Below are positions 1 to 12,138 of a stretch of 64,000 nt of DNA, one piece after another. A program made the position numbers and the translations under genes. The stretch comes from Termitomyces sp. T153 (lineage: Eukaryota > Basidiomycota > Agaricomycetes > Agaricales > Lyophyllaceae), in assembly GCA_018296165.2 (NCBI GenBank), contig JACKQL020000008.1, forward strand, positions 868,001-932,000, in the 5' to 3' direction. Each line of letters opens with the position of its first letter. Position 1 is the first letter of the stretch. The notes under the pieces are model-generated. The model searched no databases and was not told the origin of the DNA. It worked only from the letters and a program-made list of their open reading frames with translations.

Positions 1-563
1 TGACTTTAGAGGTGGTGCTGAGTGAGGGGAGAGGATCCAGGAGTGTGTTTTGTTGGTCCATTCTTTCTAGTGCAAGAACCAGAGATCTGGAGGCAATGTA
101 AAGGTTGGGTTAGGGGGTTGGCTTGTTAGCAGGTTTGCTATAGAGGTTGCACTGGGCAAGGAGAGGAGTCTGGAGTGAAGTTTTCCTCCTTATGCAAATT
201 AGTGTGACATGCAAATGTTTAACAAAAGTTACCACTGAGTGGTGGAGTTGTTGGATAAGTAGCAGAGGTCTCTGGAGTTTTGCTTGGATGTAGTGGGTGC
301 ATTCTAGTTGCTCTCTGAGAACTTGGGTGGGTCAGACCATTGCCCAAACATGCAAAGACATTGTTTGTATTGAGGAGCAGTTGTCCACAAATGCTGGAGG
401 GTGGCAGGGAAGTTGGTCACACAAGGACATCACTTGAGACTCTCAGGAGGTCATGGCAGAGGTGGGGGCAATCTTCCCTTCATGCTCCAGAGTGGTCCAT
501 AGGTCATTTTTGATGGAGTGGAGGTAGGTCTTGGCACTGCAGAGCAATCAACAAGATTTCTGA

Positions 564-1417
564 TCAGGAGAAAGGGGTACCACTTCTTTTGAAGAGCATT
601 GTTGATCCCCTGATTGTCAGGACAGAGACAGAGGAGCCATTCATTCTCCTGGGTGTCTGCGTTAGTCTCTGGCAGGTGTGGCTGGGTTGCATAGGGTATT
701 GCTGAGCTTGGGGGAAACTACTTTGGATGTTCAGAATTTGCTCTGTCACTGGATGATCAATTTTGTCAAAGAGGTGGGGAGGACAATGGCAGGAGTTGGG
801 ACTCCAGTGGCAGAGGTTGGGCATGCAACATCCTGACTTGTTAGCAGGTGGAAATGGTAGTGGCATTTCTTTAATGTTGATTTGGAGGTGGGTGGTGGCA
901 GATATGACTCTTTTCTTGGAGAATACATCAGCAAACTTATGACACTCTGGAGAAACTACTTTAGATGGGATTTGTCCCTCTATTACCCTGGCAGTGTGGT
1001 CTTTGTTTGTAGACATTTTTTCTGGCAGTGGTGGAGGGGTTCAAGGTTGGTAGTCAGATTTTTTGAGCTTGCAGAGTGCATGCTATGGGGACATCATTGA
1101 TAGATTAGTATCAGAAGCTCCCTAGACAGATGTTAGAATCAAAATGGGGGTTCTGGAGCTGTGTTGCCAGAGTCTGGAGTTGTGGGGAGGGGTGTCCAGG
1201 GTTGCCTGGAGTTGTGAGTTGAGGCACCTTGAATCTTTCTGCATGTTGAGGCTTTGGCATTTGAGATGGTTGAGTGCAGGATTTGGTCCCAGAGGTGATG
1301 GCAGGGTCCTTTGCTTTTTTTGAAGAACATGTCAGCAAGTTTGTGATACTCTGGGGGAACTACTTCATATAGAATTCTCTTTTTCCTATAGTTTGTCTGG
1401 TGAGGTGACTTCTGCAC
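564..1417 (-). mobile_element. Two decayed Ty3/gypsy pol fragments (upstream of RT)
   Basis: On the minus strand two separate stretches, around 1016-880 and 1417-1320, both encode a peptide of the form VxPExHKxADxFxKK. This is the block that precedes the reverse transcriptase in agaricomycete Ty3/gypsy polyproteins (usual form PPEYHEFADVFSK). The first copy runs on into a THLQINIKE-like stretch, as expected. The two copies lie about 400 bp apart, so the region is either a tandem duplication or two overlapping insertions. Reading frames are broken within 100-150 residues, and the whole 1-2700 stretch has almost no CpG. No intact gene is visible. The family call rests on this one motif. Confidence 0.55.
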
Positions 1418-2720
1418 TGGAATGTTCTTTTGCTAGAAGTGGCATAATTTGGTAGTTGAAGGATGGGGGTCCCATCTTGTGAAGTGTGTGTGGAGGGAGG
1501 CAGCATCAAGCATTTTGATGCCAGGAGCTCCAGATTGATTTGGAGGGGGTGGTTGAAGTAATGGCAGAGGAGTCCAGAGTTGTTCAGCATTGTAGGTTGG
1601 GGTGCCATGGTTCTTGCATCAACTTCTGGATTTGTTGGGGGTGCCTTCAGGGTGCATTTTAAGGAGGTCAGGATGGAGGTGTGTCTTCCTTCCTTTCTTG
1701 ACCACCTTGAGGCTTGGGGGTTCTTTTGTCCTGCTCCAGAGTTGCTGGAGTTGGGTTGAAGGTGTTGGGGCCCTAGGGGACTGGAGGGGGGTAGAGGGGA
1801 TTGTACCTGTGCTTAGAGACTTTGTTGCAGAGTTTGTCTAGTCAAATGTTGGACAGGTGTGATAGCTGGTTAACCAAAAGAGTCCTAGCTGATTCCCAGG
1901 GTTGGTTCTGGGGTTGGGAGTGGAGCACTGGCCTTGGAATCTTGATTTATTCTTGGAGAGGAGGGGTTGCTGAGTCAGGGCTCAATTCTAATGATGGCAG
2001 AGCTTGCTTTGGAGGGTTGACATCCTTGGAGTTGGGCAGGGGTGTGGTGTGGAAGTTAGAGGGTTCACTGGCAAAGTGTCAGATATTTGCTCCTTTGAGG
2101 TGGGTGGAGGGAGTGCTGTTGGAGGGTTGTTAGGTCAGATATTAGTGACATGCAGATTTTTTGACAGAGTTGCAGGATAGGGCCAGTAGATCCAGAGGTG
2201 GAGAGATGAGGGGGTGTGTAGTTGGAGGTCTTGTTGTTGTTTGTTGGCAGGGATAGTGACTTGTTCTTATGCAGCAAGTGATTGTCTCTGGTAGGGTTTT
2301 GTTATGGTTAAGGAGGTGGTGTGGATGAGGTGCCAGAGGAGTTATCAAGCAATAGATTCATTTACCACTGGGGTTGGTCCAAGACTGAGTTGGGAGTGTC
2401 ATGGTTGACCTTTAGTATGAGGAGGAGCTGGTAGAGGAGGTGTGGGAGTTGTGAATGAGGGTGGTGCAGAAATAATGGGATTGGGGTTGAGCAGGGAAGG
2501 TGTCCATGGAGAGAGCTGTTGCATGGAAGAGTGACTGGAGCAGAGGGGACATTTGGTGTCAGATCTGCAATTCAATGTGCCTTGGCAAATTGGGCAAGGT
2601 AAAACAAATCATAGTGGGTCTCAGGCACAGGCCAACTATAGACATCAAGAGTTCCAATGGAAGTGTGTACAGAGTTAATTGCAGACATTGTGAATGAGGT
2701 AAGGGAGAGTCTTGATATTA

Positions 2721-3857
2721 TGTTAGGTTCTGCTAACCATGGGAGCTCAGCTACACTGGGCAAATTCTTACTAGGTGGATATGATGTCCTATACTGATAA
2801 ATGGGCATTTGGAGAAGGTATAGATGTTGGGGACTTGTGAGGATAAGCAAAGGGAAGTGATCTGAATAAGTCCAGGGTGGTCTGGAGAGGTCTAGGATGA
2901 GTTGCAGGGAATGGGTCAGGCTTGATGGGGTGCCAGGTACAAGTCTGGAAGTGAGTGGTGTGGGGCAAATGGAGGCTATGTGAGTGATGAGAGCAGGGCT
3001 GGAATTTGATGAGAGATCAACAGAAGTTGATGGTTCTCAGAGCCAAGAGAATAGCAAGGTCCAGAGTTGATTTAAAGAATGTTTGAGGTTCATAATTGTA
3101 AGCATGGAGTTTGTAAGGGCATTGAGGTTGAAAGGACTTGAACATAATAATGGAAATGGAGTTGAACAAGACAAGATGGAGTCAAGATGAGATTGAGATG
3201 AGGATGAAAATAGATTCAAGTGGAGATACAAAATGATAACAAGAACAATAATGGAACTGGAGACAAGACAAGACTGGGAGAATGAGGTAAAGGGAAATGT
3301 AACATGGAATATGAAATATGAGACAGAAACAATCAGAAACACATCAGGTAAGGCAGGTAATATCAAGACTAAAGTACAAGGAGCTACTCTACAACTTATA
3401 TACTGACTACTGGAGAGCTCTGATGGATAGCAGGTGTGGCAGTGGGGCTGGATAGAGTTGCACAGAGTCAATGGGTGTTGGTTGTGATCGGGGGATGGGC
3501 CATGGTGATATTCTAATGGGATCAGTTGAGAATGTGGGCTGTTCTGGGGTTGTCATGATGCTCTAGGGTTGGTTGGGCAAACTAGGGGGAGGAGTTAATA
3601 ATGTGCAACAGAGTCAGGAACAACAGGAGAAGGTCCCAGGGGCTCAGAAGAGTTAAAAGAAGCATTGACAGCTGCAGAGAAGGCATTGGAGTTAGCCAGG
3701 GGGCTGTTGGGGTTTGCCAGAGAAGTGTTGGAGTTATCCAGAGTGGGCACTGAGGGTGTACAATGGTTGGGGGAGTTCAATGGGGTGTTGGAGGAAACTC
3801 CAGAGAAGCAAGCAGGTTAGTAACAATGTTTGGGGGTCCAGGGAGTGGGTTGTGACA
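2721..3857 (-). mobile_element. LTR-like element, paralogue of the LTR at 32084-50110
   Basis: Read on the minus strand it begins TGTCACAAC and ends CCTAACA, so it has TG...CA termini. It parallels the segment 32084-32955 plus 50023-50110 along its length, including a Pro/Ser/Asn-rich stretch (ANSNAF motif) and the closing AGCAGAACCT block. It is uninterrupted, so it serves as an 'empty site' reference for the nested insertion at 32956-50017. Bases just outside (tatta before, atggt after) do not match, so no target duplication is visible. It may be one end of a longer lost element. CpG is nearly absent. Confidence 0.6.
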
Positions 3858-3860
3858 ATG

Positions 3861-4369
3861 GTTTTCCTTTACTCTCCTTTGCTTTCCCTATCTGCTGGTC
3901 TCAGTTCTAGCCCTCAGGCTGCACCAGTTCTCTGTCTGTAATTCTGACAAGTGTTGCCCCTTCCACATAGCCTCTTACCAGACCCCTGGATTGTTTCCTG
4001 TATTCTAGGCCTAACACTCATTATAGGCCTCCCATCTCTGGACCACAAGTACTTTCAACCAAGGGCTATCTTTTGGTCCTATTGCTAAGTGGTCATGTGC
4101 TGGGGGTCCAGAGATCAAGGCCATTTACAATGAATTTCCACTTTTTGATCAGACTCCAGATTTGGTTCTTGTTGGGTGTTTTTTCCAGAAGCTCTAGAGT
4201 AAATTTTCTGAACACTGGCATTGGGGATCCTTAGTCTTGTTTGCTTTGGATCTCCCTCTGCCAGGTGAGTAGCTAGAACTCTAGAACTTCTTATAGATAC
4301 TGAATAAACTTTGGATCTCCCTCTGCTAGTTGTATGATTGAGCCACAGCCTCCAGAGGTTGCCCTTACA
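3861..4369 (+). mobile_element. LTR fragment, chromovirus family
   Basis: This stretch aligns by eye to the solo LTR at 14116-14555 and to the LTRs at 32956 and 49669. Shared features are the repeated 'CTTTGGAT.TCCCTCTGC' block and the closing GGTTGCCCTTACA. It lacks the first ~60 bp (the TGTCAGGGG start) and abuts another LTR at 3857. Orientation is plus. No CpG remains. Confidence 0.65.
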
Positions 4370-4559
4370 GTGATGAGTCTTAGGACATTGCCAATGGTAT
4401 GAAGGAGGAACTTCCTCCATAGCATGAGGTCAACCATGAGACAAATCTCATAGATAATACCGAGCACTACTTGTACTTCATGCTGAGGTGTTCCAAATCA
4501 CTTCAGCAGAAATTGTGGCAAAAATTGACTGCTATGTGCATGAAAAGTGATGGAAACCA

Positions 4560-4880
4560 TGTGTGGCCAACCAGGCCACACTGTTATATGCATTCCTAAG
4601 ATGGCTCCTTGTAGATTCCATTGGATGCTTGAAAATGCAATGATAATACAGCTCAGGACATTGTGCCCTTACTAAATCAGGAGGTCATTAGAAAGGATGT
4701 GGCTTGCATGGCTGTAAGGTCAAAAATTGACCTTACAGATGCATATGAGCAGGTAAGGATACTGATGCAAAATGTAAGTTTGATGCCATCAATTGATCAG
4801 ATCAACAGATTAAACTTTGTTTCACTGAGGTTTAGAGGCTTAGTAACACTCAAGCTCACACAGATGCAACAATAATATAG
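4560..4880 (+). pseudogene. Ty3/gypsy reverse transcriptase fragment
   Basis: Frame-interrupted plus-strand sequence encodes LLNQEVIRKDVA...RSKIDLTDAYEQVRI. This matches the RT block of fungal Ty3 elements around the first catalytic Asp (usual form KIDLTDAYEQVRI). The Asp of the IDLTDAY motif is present. The fragment loses homology after about 60 residues and carries no CpG. It belongs to the left-hand block of decayed retroelement DNA. Confidence 0.6.
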
Positions 4881-7340
4881 ATAATTTAAATGGTTTATTC
4901 ATAAGCTTGAGATGGTCTTGTATTATTGAATGGGCCCAATAATATTATAAATGAAACCCAAAACAACTCAGAACTTATAAGCTCAAAAGAACTGCTCCCT
5001 GGGGTTCTCCAAGCCATGGTACATCATTGCTTGCCTTTTCTTCCAATTCCCCTCCTCTTTTATAGCTCATTGCACACACACAGACCAGGGTGCTTTTCAT
5101 GCACACCTGTGGTCTATACTGCATGGTTTCCTTGGCTTTTCCTTCTTATTGGTTGGCAGGACAAGATGGCATGCTTGGTTGGTGTTATTCAGTTTTTATA
5201 CATCTGATATTCTTTCCTCTGATCTTTTCCCTTCCCAAACTTCTCCCTAGCAGACTGTGCATGGTTTGTTATAGTGGCTGGCTTGGGTTTGGGTGGTCTG
5301 GCATAGGAACAGGGATGATATTGAGGGGATAGGGCAGTATTCTTGCAATAGACACCCATGGCTGTTCTTGGTATCAGTTAGATTTCTAGCTGGGTTGCTG
5401 AGCACAGCCATTGATCATCAATCAACATGTAATCAGGCTTGATTCTTGACATTAGATTTTACTGTTTTCTGCTGGCATTGTTGTGGTGTGTGCTTGGATC
5501 ATTGGCCTTCTCTACCAGGTATATGCCCTATGCCTACAGTTTTTGGCATTTTTCAAAGCTTACAGTTTTCAGCTTTTGAGTATCTGGGCCTTGGTACTTC
5601 TAGTATTTTGTCCTGTCTCAAAGTATGAGGCAAGCATATCAATACATACCACAGATGTACCAAAAACAGCATAATGACCATTACTGGTACATACTACAGT
5701 AATATCATGCAGATTGGCAATTATAATGTGCCAGAAACATTCCAGCAGCTGATAATATCCATCTTCTGGGACATCATTAGAAAGTGGATGTATGTATGTT
5801 TCAATAGTTTGTCTGTGGCAACTGGAAAAACAGTTATCACACTGTCCATTAGGATCAGAGGAATGACTTCTGGTTATTTGCATGTACAAGGACTGTGATA
5901 TCAACAACATGATCACCAATGGCAAGGTTACAGACTGATTTACTCCTGTTAGTGATTGTACCCACAGTCTCATGCTCTGGCACAATCTAAGATACCTTGG
6001 AATCAGGGATGATTGAACAGCAGGCCAGCTTTATGAGCTTACCAGGAAACAAGACAAGCATTATACTTAATTAGAATTCAGTACTCATTGCGGCCAAGTC
6101 TTAGAAGAGTAGACAGATATGCAGAGTATGAAGCTTTGCCAAATGATGATCCATGTTGCATATACCACAGCAAGATACTGAGACTCAGAGTCAAGAGTTT
6201 TTGGTTATCCAGCAGGAAGAATAGGTGGTATATTATGTATTCTACTCCCCAGATTCTGATTCTTGGACTTTCAAAAACTCAAACTTCATCACCTTCTAGA
6301 ACAGCCCCTATTCATGTTAATATCCCTTTTGTTGGTCAAGAATAAGTACAAGTCCATCACTATGAAAGCCAAGCCTGTCACTAGTCAAATTTGCAAGGAT
6401 TTTCAAATTAAATAACAAATCATGAGTAACTTCTTACTAACAATGCATTCTACCATTTACACCTATGTACTGGCCATTTTACCAAAGAATGTAGATTGAA
6501 TTTTGTTAAAGATTACATGACACCAGCCAGCTATGAACTCAATGCACTAGTCAACCTCATAGCAAAACATCAAAGCCTGGGAGGACTCCAAACATGGTAA
6601 CCTTTGATCCAACTTCTTTGTACCTGTCCATAGTCCTTGGATTCAGCATAATCAAAAAAAGGATGTCTACAAAATCATTAGTGCAAAATCAAAACAGGCT
6701 TTTATGTAAATCTGCTTAGTCCTTAGTTTTTTCTGCTAAGAAAAATTTAATAATCTAGCATTGCCAACAGACAAATGGGGACTAGTGGGTCAAGATATTT
6801 TTCACGTTTATGTTCTTTTTTATTTAAAAATTTAAGTGAGGGAGTATCTTCTTTGACTCATTATCTAGAACAATTGTTTTATCAATTTCTCTTATTTGCA
6901 ATTTTCACTATCAAATAAAAATTTATAACCAGGGAGAACTACAGAAAATAGCATAATTTTTTTCTTCTTTTGACTAATAATTATGAACTACTTACTCAAA
7001 AGAGAAATTCATTTATTTGAGAACTTTATCTGATTCTACTACCTAAAACTGTGATACTTCTTGTATTGATGATATGAGCAGTCATTTTTAAATTTAATTT
7101 AAAGAATTAAACTTTTTGAAGTGAAATTGAAAATTTCACTTTATAAATAACTTGTACTTAGAGTGAAATTTTTAGAACTTGGCTTACTGATTGGAATGGT
7201 TTTCCATTCTAAAAGAGAGCCTTCCAACAGTTTTGGCCAGTTGGTATGTCCATAAAAGGGTATGCAATATTCTGGTTGAATTCTATGGTAAGAAACAAGC
7301 TGGTCCAACCTTGTGAAAAAAATTCGTAGTGAATGAGAGA
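4881..7340. other. AT-rich, CpG-starved decayed repeat, no gene seen
   Basis: Short open frames exist (for example minus 5985-5569 and plus 6088-6345), but none shows a recognisable motif or splice structure. Base use matches the transposon debris to the left. Past 6.4 kb it becomes AT-rich with many homopolymer runs. CpG dinucleotides reappear only from about 7325, just before the tRNA gene. I see no intact gene here. Confidence 0.5.
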
Positions 7341-7341
7341 G

Positions 7342-7346
7342 AAAAA
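7342..7346 (-). terminator. RNA polymerase III T-run terminator of tRNA-Lys
   Basis: On the minus strand a run of five T begins nine bases after the tRNA discriminator base. This is the standard RNA polymerase III stop signal and supports the tRNA gene being complete. Confidence 0.75.
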
Positions 7347-7354
7347 TTACAAGT

Positions 7355-7443
7355 AGCCCACCGCGAGGGTCGAACTCGCAGCCTTCAGATACCCAACTCC
7401 TCTGATAAGAGTCTGACGCTCTATCCGATTGAGCTAGGCAGGC
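7355..7443 (-). tRNA. tRNA-Lys(CUU) with a 15-nt intron
   Basis: The minus strand folds as a full cloverleaf. The acceptor GCCTGCC pairs with GGTGGGC (two G-U pairs), the D stem is GCTC/GAGC, the anticodon stem TCAGA/TCTGA and the T stem GCGAG/CTCGC around TTCGACC. The discriminator base is T. The anticodon loop reads CTCTTAA once the 15-nt insert after position 37 (7391-7405) is removed, giving anticodon CUU for lysine. Introns at this position are typical of eukaryotic nuclear tRNAs. A T-run terminator follows. The gene lies 179 bp upstream of LYS2 in the opposite direction and forms the edge of the CpG-poor repeat block. Its 3' end matches the primer-binding site of the Ty3 element at 38553. 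Confidence 0.95.
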
Positions 7444-7622
7444 GATAATTTTTGTTGTACAATTATATGTACTGGTTAATGGACCAGGAAGGACACAAAA
7501 CTCTTGACAATCGGAGGACCTTCGGCTACCGGCTATCTATCAAAATCGTCGGTCCAACCCGGTCGATAAAATTGCCGTCGAAATAGTCACGAAAATTTGT
7601 GCGGCTAGATATCTGATATCAT

Positions 7623-10600
7623 ATGGCGAACGAACGTCTCGCCAAAGTTGTAGCAAGATTGCAGAATCTGCCTTCTATTTCTCTTCCTACCGATTATCCG
7701 AGGCCGACAGGTGTTAACAAAGTCGTCGAGGCAGCCCATGTCGCACAACTTTCAGAACAGACATCGCTGAGCTTGCTTAAGCTTGCACTCTACAGTGAAA
7801 TCGAAGACGGAGACGACGACGACGGTGTCAACGAAAATCGACCCTCAGCGTTTCATCTCTTGTTAGCAGCGTTCACTGTGTTGTTACATCGTTACACCGG
7901 GGACACTGATGTTGTAATTGGCTCCTCTTCCGCGACTGAACGAGATCCCCTGGTCCTACGCTTATCAGTAGAGCCAACAGATCCATTTTGGGCCGTCGTG
8001 CGACGTGTGCAGCAGGTTGAGAGAGAGGCTGAAAGGGACGCGGTGCCCTTCGAAGCTCTTACCAAGGAATTGAACAAGGGCAAGGACGAAGGCCTCGAAT
8101 CTCCCATCTTTCGTGTTCGCTTCTTTGATGAAACGGATAAGCCACAAGACACCTTCATTCTGTCGACAAGTCTGACCTCAGATCTCACAATCTTTGTCAC
8201 CCGACCACCAGTCTCGACTCGCTCGGCCTTGGCCCCCCAAATATCTCTTCGTATCATCTACAACTCCCTTCTCTTTACCTCAAGTCGTATCACTTGGATC
8301 ATCGATCAACTTTCAGCTCTCCTGCGTAAGGTGGCTGCGATCCCTCTTTCACCCGTAGGCTCTATATCTCTTCTCACGCCCGCGCAGAGGGCCAAGCTCC
8401 CCGACCCCACTGCTGATCTTAACTGGTGTGGATGGAAGGGAGCTATCACTGATGTCTTCTCGCGAAATGCGCGTCGATGGTCAGACCGGCCCTGCGTCAT
8501 TCAGAGCATTCCAGCAGCATCGCTAGCCGACGTCCAGGAACGCGTCACTTTCACATACAGTCATATCTTACGTGCTGCTAATATCCTTTCTCACCATCTC
8601 ATCAAGGAAGGTGTTCAGAGGGAAGAGGTTGTCATGATTTATGCTCATCGTAGCGTCGATCTTGTCGTTGCTGTCATCGCTGTGCTCAAAGCTGGCGCTA
8701 CGTTCTCAGTTATCGGTCAGCTCTCAACTTCAATATTTTGTTTTATTTTCTGAATCTAACCCCTCAGACCCCGCCTACCCTGCTTCACGACAGATCATCT
8801 ACCTGCGTGTCGCACAACCACGTGGATTAATCGTTCTCAAAGGCGCTGGTACCATTAGCCCTCCAGTTCGCGAGTTCCTTTCCGCTGAGTTAAAAATCCG
8901 CGTTGAGGTCCCTGCACTGGAAGTCCTGCCCGAAGGTGGTATTGTTGGAGGGATCGGGACAAGTGGAGTAGATGTGCTTCAGCCGCACCTGTATCTTGCT
9001 GACATCGATCCTAATGTCACTCTCGGGCCGGACAGTGTCGGCACTCTGTCTTTCACTAGCGGAAGCACAGGTATCCCCAAGGGCGTGAAGGGGCGTCACT
9101 TCAGTTTAACTCATTTCTTCCCGTGGATGGGTGAACGGTTCGGTTTGAATGAAAACTCCAAGTTCACCATGTTGAGCGGCATTGCCCATGATCCCATCCA
9201 ACGTGACAGTGAGCGTCTTCGCCTCATCGTCCAATCATACTCTAACAAAGATCAGTGTTCACCCCTCTCTTCTTTGGTGCACAGCTCCACGTCCCCACAG
9301 CTGATGATATCGGCATCCCAGGGCGTCTAGCGGAATGGATGGCCGCTAGCGAAGTCACCGTCACCCACCTCACTCCTGCCATGGGTCAACTCCTCTCAGC
9401 ACAAGCCACGCGCCAAATTCCTTCTCTTCGCAATGCGTTCTTCGTTGGTGATGTACTAACCAAGCGTGACTGTCTTCGTCTCCAAGCTCTCGCTGCAAAT
9501 GTTCGTATCATCAATATGTATGGGACCACAGAGACTCAACGCGCGGTTTCATACTTCGCTATCCCTTCAATCTCCGAAGATTCCACCTTCCTCGCTACAC
9601 AGAAGGACATTATGCCTGCCGGTGAAGGAATGGTTGACGTTCAACTACTGGTTGTCAACCGCAACGACAGGAACATCCCATGCGCTATTGGCGAGGTCGG
9701 TGAGATCTACGTCCGCTCTGGTGGCCTCGCAGAGGGTTACCTCGATGCCGACGCGACCGCTGAGAAGTTTGTGAACAACTGGTTATCTGCTAACATAGTA
9801 CCGCGAGATACTATCCTACACCCAGTTGAGGGCCTCGCTGGCCCCGAGTCGCGGTATTGGAAGGGAATTCGTGATCGTATGTATCGTTCTGGAGACCTAG
9901 GACGCTATTTACCCAGTGGCATTGTCGAGTGTACCGGGCGTGCAGATGATCAGGTGAAGATTCGGGGCTTCCGAATTGAACTTGGGGAGATAGACACACA
10001 TCTCAGCCAGCATCCGCTTGTGCGGGAGAATGTTACGCTGGTCAGGAGAGATAAGGATGAGGAGAAGATTCTCGTTAGCTATTTCGTGCCACTTGACGCA
10101 CCCGATCTCCAGACGTATGCCAGCGATATCCAGGAGGAGGAAGAGGATAAGGGTTTCCGCAAATACCGGAGACTCATCAAGGATATTAGGGAACATCTGA
10201 AGAAGAAGCTTCCAAGCTACAGCGTTCCAACACGTAAGTGATCCATTCGGTTTACCGGTTTGACTTACAAACAATGAAACCAACGTTGGTCCAGTTTTCG
10301 TTCCACTGAAACGTATGCCTTTGAACCCTAATGGCAAGATCGACAAGCCAGCCCTCCCTTTCCCAGACACAGCGAGTGCAGCAACGACAGTACCACAGGT
10401 TGAAAAGGGTTCTTCAACAGAAGAGACTATGCGTGCGATTTGGGCGAACCTGCTCCCCAACGCACCTCAGCCTATACCATCAGACGAAAGCTTTTTCGAC
10501 TTGGGCGGTCACTCCATACTGGCAACACGCCTAATCTTCGAAATTCGTAAAGTTTTCGTTGTAAACGCCCCCTTGGGCCTGGTATTCGATAAACCCACGA

Positions 10601-12138
10601 TCGCCGGCCTCGTTAGTGCCGTTGATATCCTTCGTAATGCAGATCTTGGGCTCGAGACAGCAAATGGTACCCCAGCCACACCTGGTCCACTTAGTACTAG
10701 AGCTGCTACGGTCGCTGTTGAGTACGGTCAGGATTACAATGAGTTACTCCCTCGACTTGAAGTTTCTTATCCGTCTCTCCCTTCTGATTTCTACCAACGT
10801 CCACTTACTGTCTTCCTCACCGGTTCCACTGGTTTCTTGGGCGCTTTCGTCCTACACGACCTTCTTTCTCGAGAGGAAAAGGTCCATAAAGTCATCTGCC
10901 TCGTTCGTGCCTCCACTTCGGAAAAGGGTTTAGCGCGTTTGAAGGAGGGGTCGACAGACCGAGGTGTTTGGAATGACTCATGGGTGTCATCTGGGCGGCT
11001 AGAGGTGGTTACGGGAGACCTTGGTTTGGATCTATTTGGACTCGGGCAGGTCACTTGGGATCGCGTCAGTCATGAAGCTGACGTTGTGCTTCACAATGGA
11101 GCACTGGTGAGAGGTTCATATACTTGAACGGGCGTGTTTTTCATCATTTTTAGGTGCACTGGGTTTACCCGTATGAAAAACTCCGGGCAGCTAATGTCAT
11201 TGCAACGTTAACAGCAATCGCACTCGCTTCGACTGGTAAGCCGAAGAACATGGTGTTCGTGTCGTCAACTTCAGCTATAGACACTGATCACTATGTCCAA
11301 CTTTCTGAATCACTATCATGTGGGAGATCTCCGTATTCCGGTGTACCTGAGAACGACGACCTGGAGGGTGCCAGATCTTCACTCAAGACAGGTTATGGCC
11401 AGACAAAGTGGGTGTCAGAGAAGCTGCTCTTTGAAGCTGGCAAAAGGGGTCTAAATGGACACATCGTACGTCCCGGATACGTTGTAGGAGATTCTCGCAC
11501 AGCAGGTGAGCTCGTCCGTCTTGTGGTAGCCCGTCGTTTTTGACAGTTTTTATCGCTGTGAAGTCACAAACACCGATGATTTCATTTGGCGATTAGTCAA
11601 AGGGTGCATCCAGCTTGGTCTTGTGCCAGACATGAACAATACTATCAACATGGTACCTGTCAACCATGTGGCCCTTTGTACGTCTCTGTCAGCAATATCT
11701 CCCCTCCCCAATGCTCCAATGTCTGTTCTCCACATCACTGCTCGGCCACTACCCACCTTTAATGGTATGCTGTCATCGCTGCAACAATACGGTTATGCGA
11801 CAGAACCTTGTGAATATGTTGTCTGGAGGCGAAAACTGGAGCAGCACGTCATGGAAGTTCAAGATAATGCGCTATTTCCTCTCCTCCATTTCGTCCTTGA
11901 TGATCTCCCAACGAGCACCAAAGCACCGGACCTTGACGATACTAATACGACCCTATTATTGCGGCAACATTCGGGGCATCTTGCCAGGACGGTTTCAGAA
12001 CCCCTCATGGGCTTGTATATCGCCTGGCTTATTGCGGCTGGCTTCCTGCCACAACCTTCACTTGTATCTCCGAAGAAGCAACTACCGCTTCTGGTAAATG
12101 CTGGTACAGTAAAGGCCGCCGGACGAAGCGGTGCATAG
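7623..12138 (+). CDS. LYS2: L-2-aminoadipate reductase (alpha-aminoadipate reductase)
   Basis: This multidomain enzyme reduces 2-aminoadipate to its semialdehyde in fungal lysine biosynthesis. It adenylates the substrate, loads it on a carrier Ser (attached by the Lys5-type phosphopantetheinyl transferase) and releases it with NADPH. Six exons: 7623-8715, 8768-9208, 9256-10233, 10295-11106, 11154-11505, 11564-12138. All introns are GT-AG, 47-61 bp, and the spliced frame is open for 1416 residues, the normal family length. Visible in order: a condensation-like N-terminal region, adenylation motif [14 protein letters not shown], the LYS2-typical [11 protein letters not shown] and [10 protein letters not shown] blocks, carrier motif [14 protein letters not shown], Rossmann motif [11 protein letters not shown] and the reductase YGQTK. 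The ATG at 7623 is the first in frame. Codon use is normal and CpG is retained. Confidence 0.96.

Noticed and set aside
9909..10460. 183-residue minus-strand ORF inside LYS2
   Set aside because: It is a shadow of exons 3-4 and their intron; the plus strand carries conserved LYS2 motifs throughout.
7355..12138. Functional pairing of tRNA-Lys with the lysine gene LYS2
   Set aside because: They share an upstream region of 179 bp, but no known mechanism couples them and no common regulatory motif could be seen.
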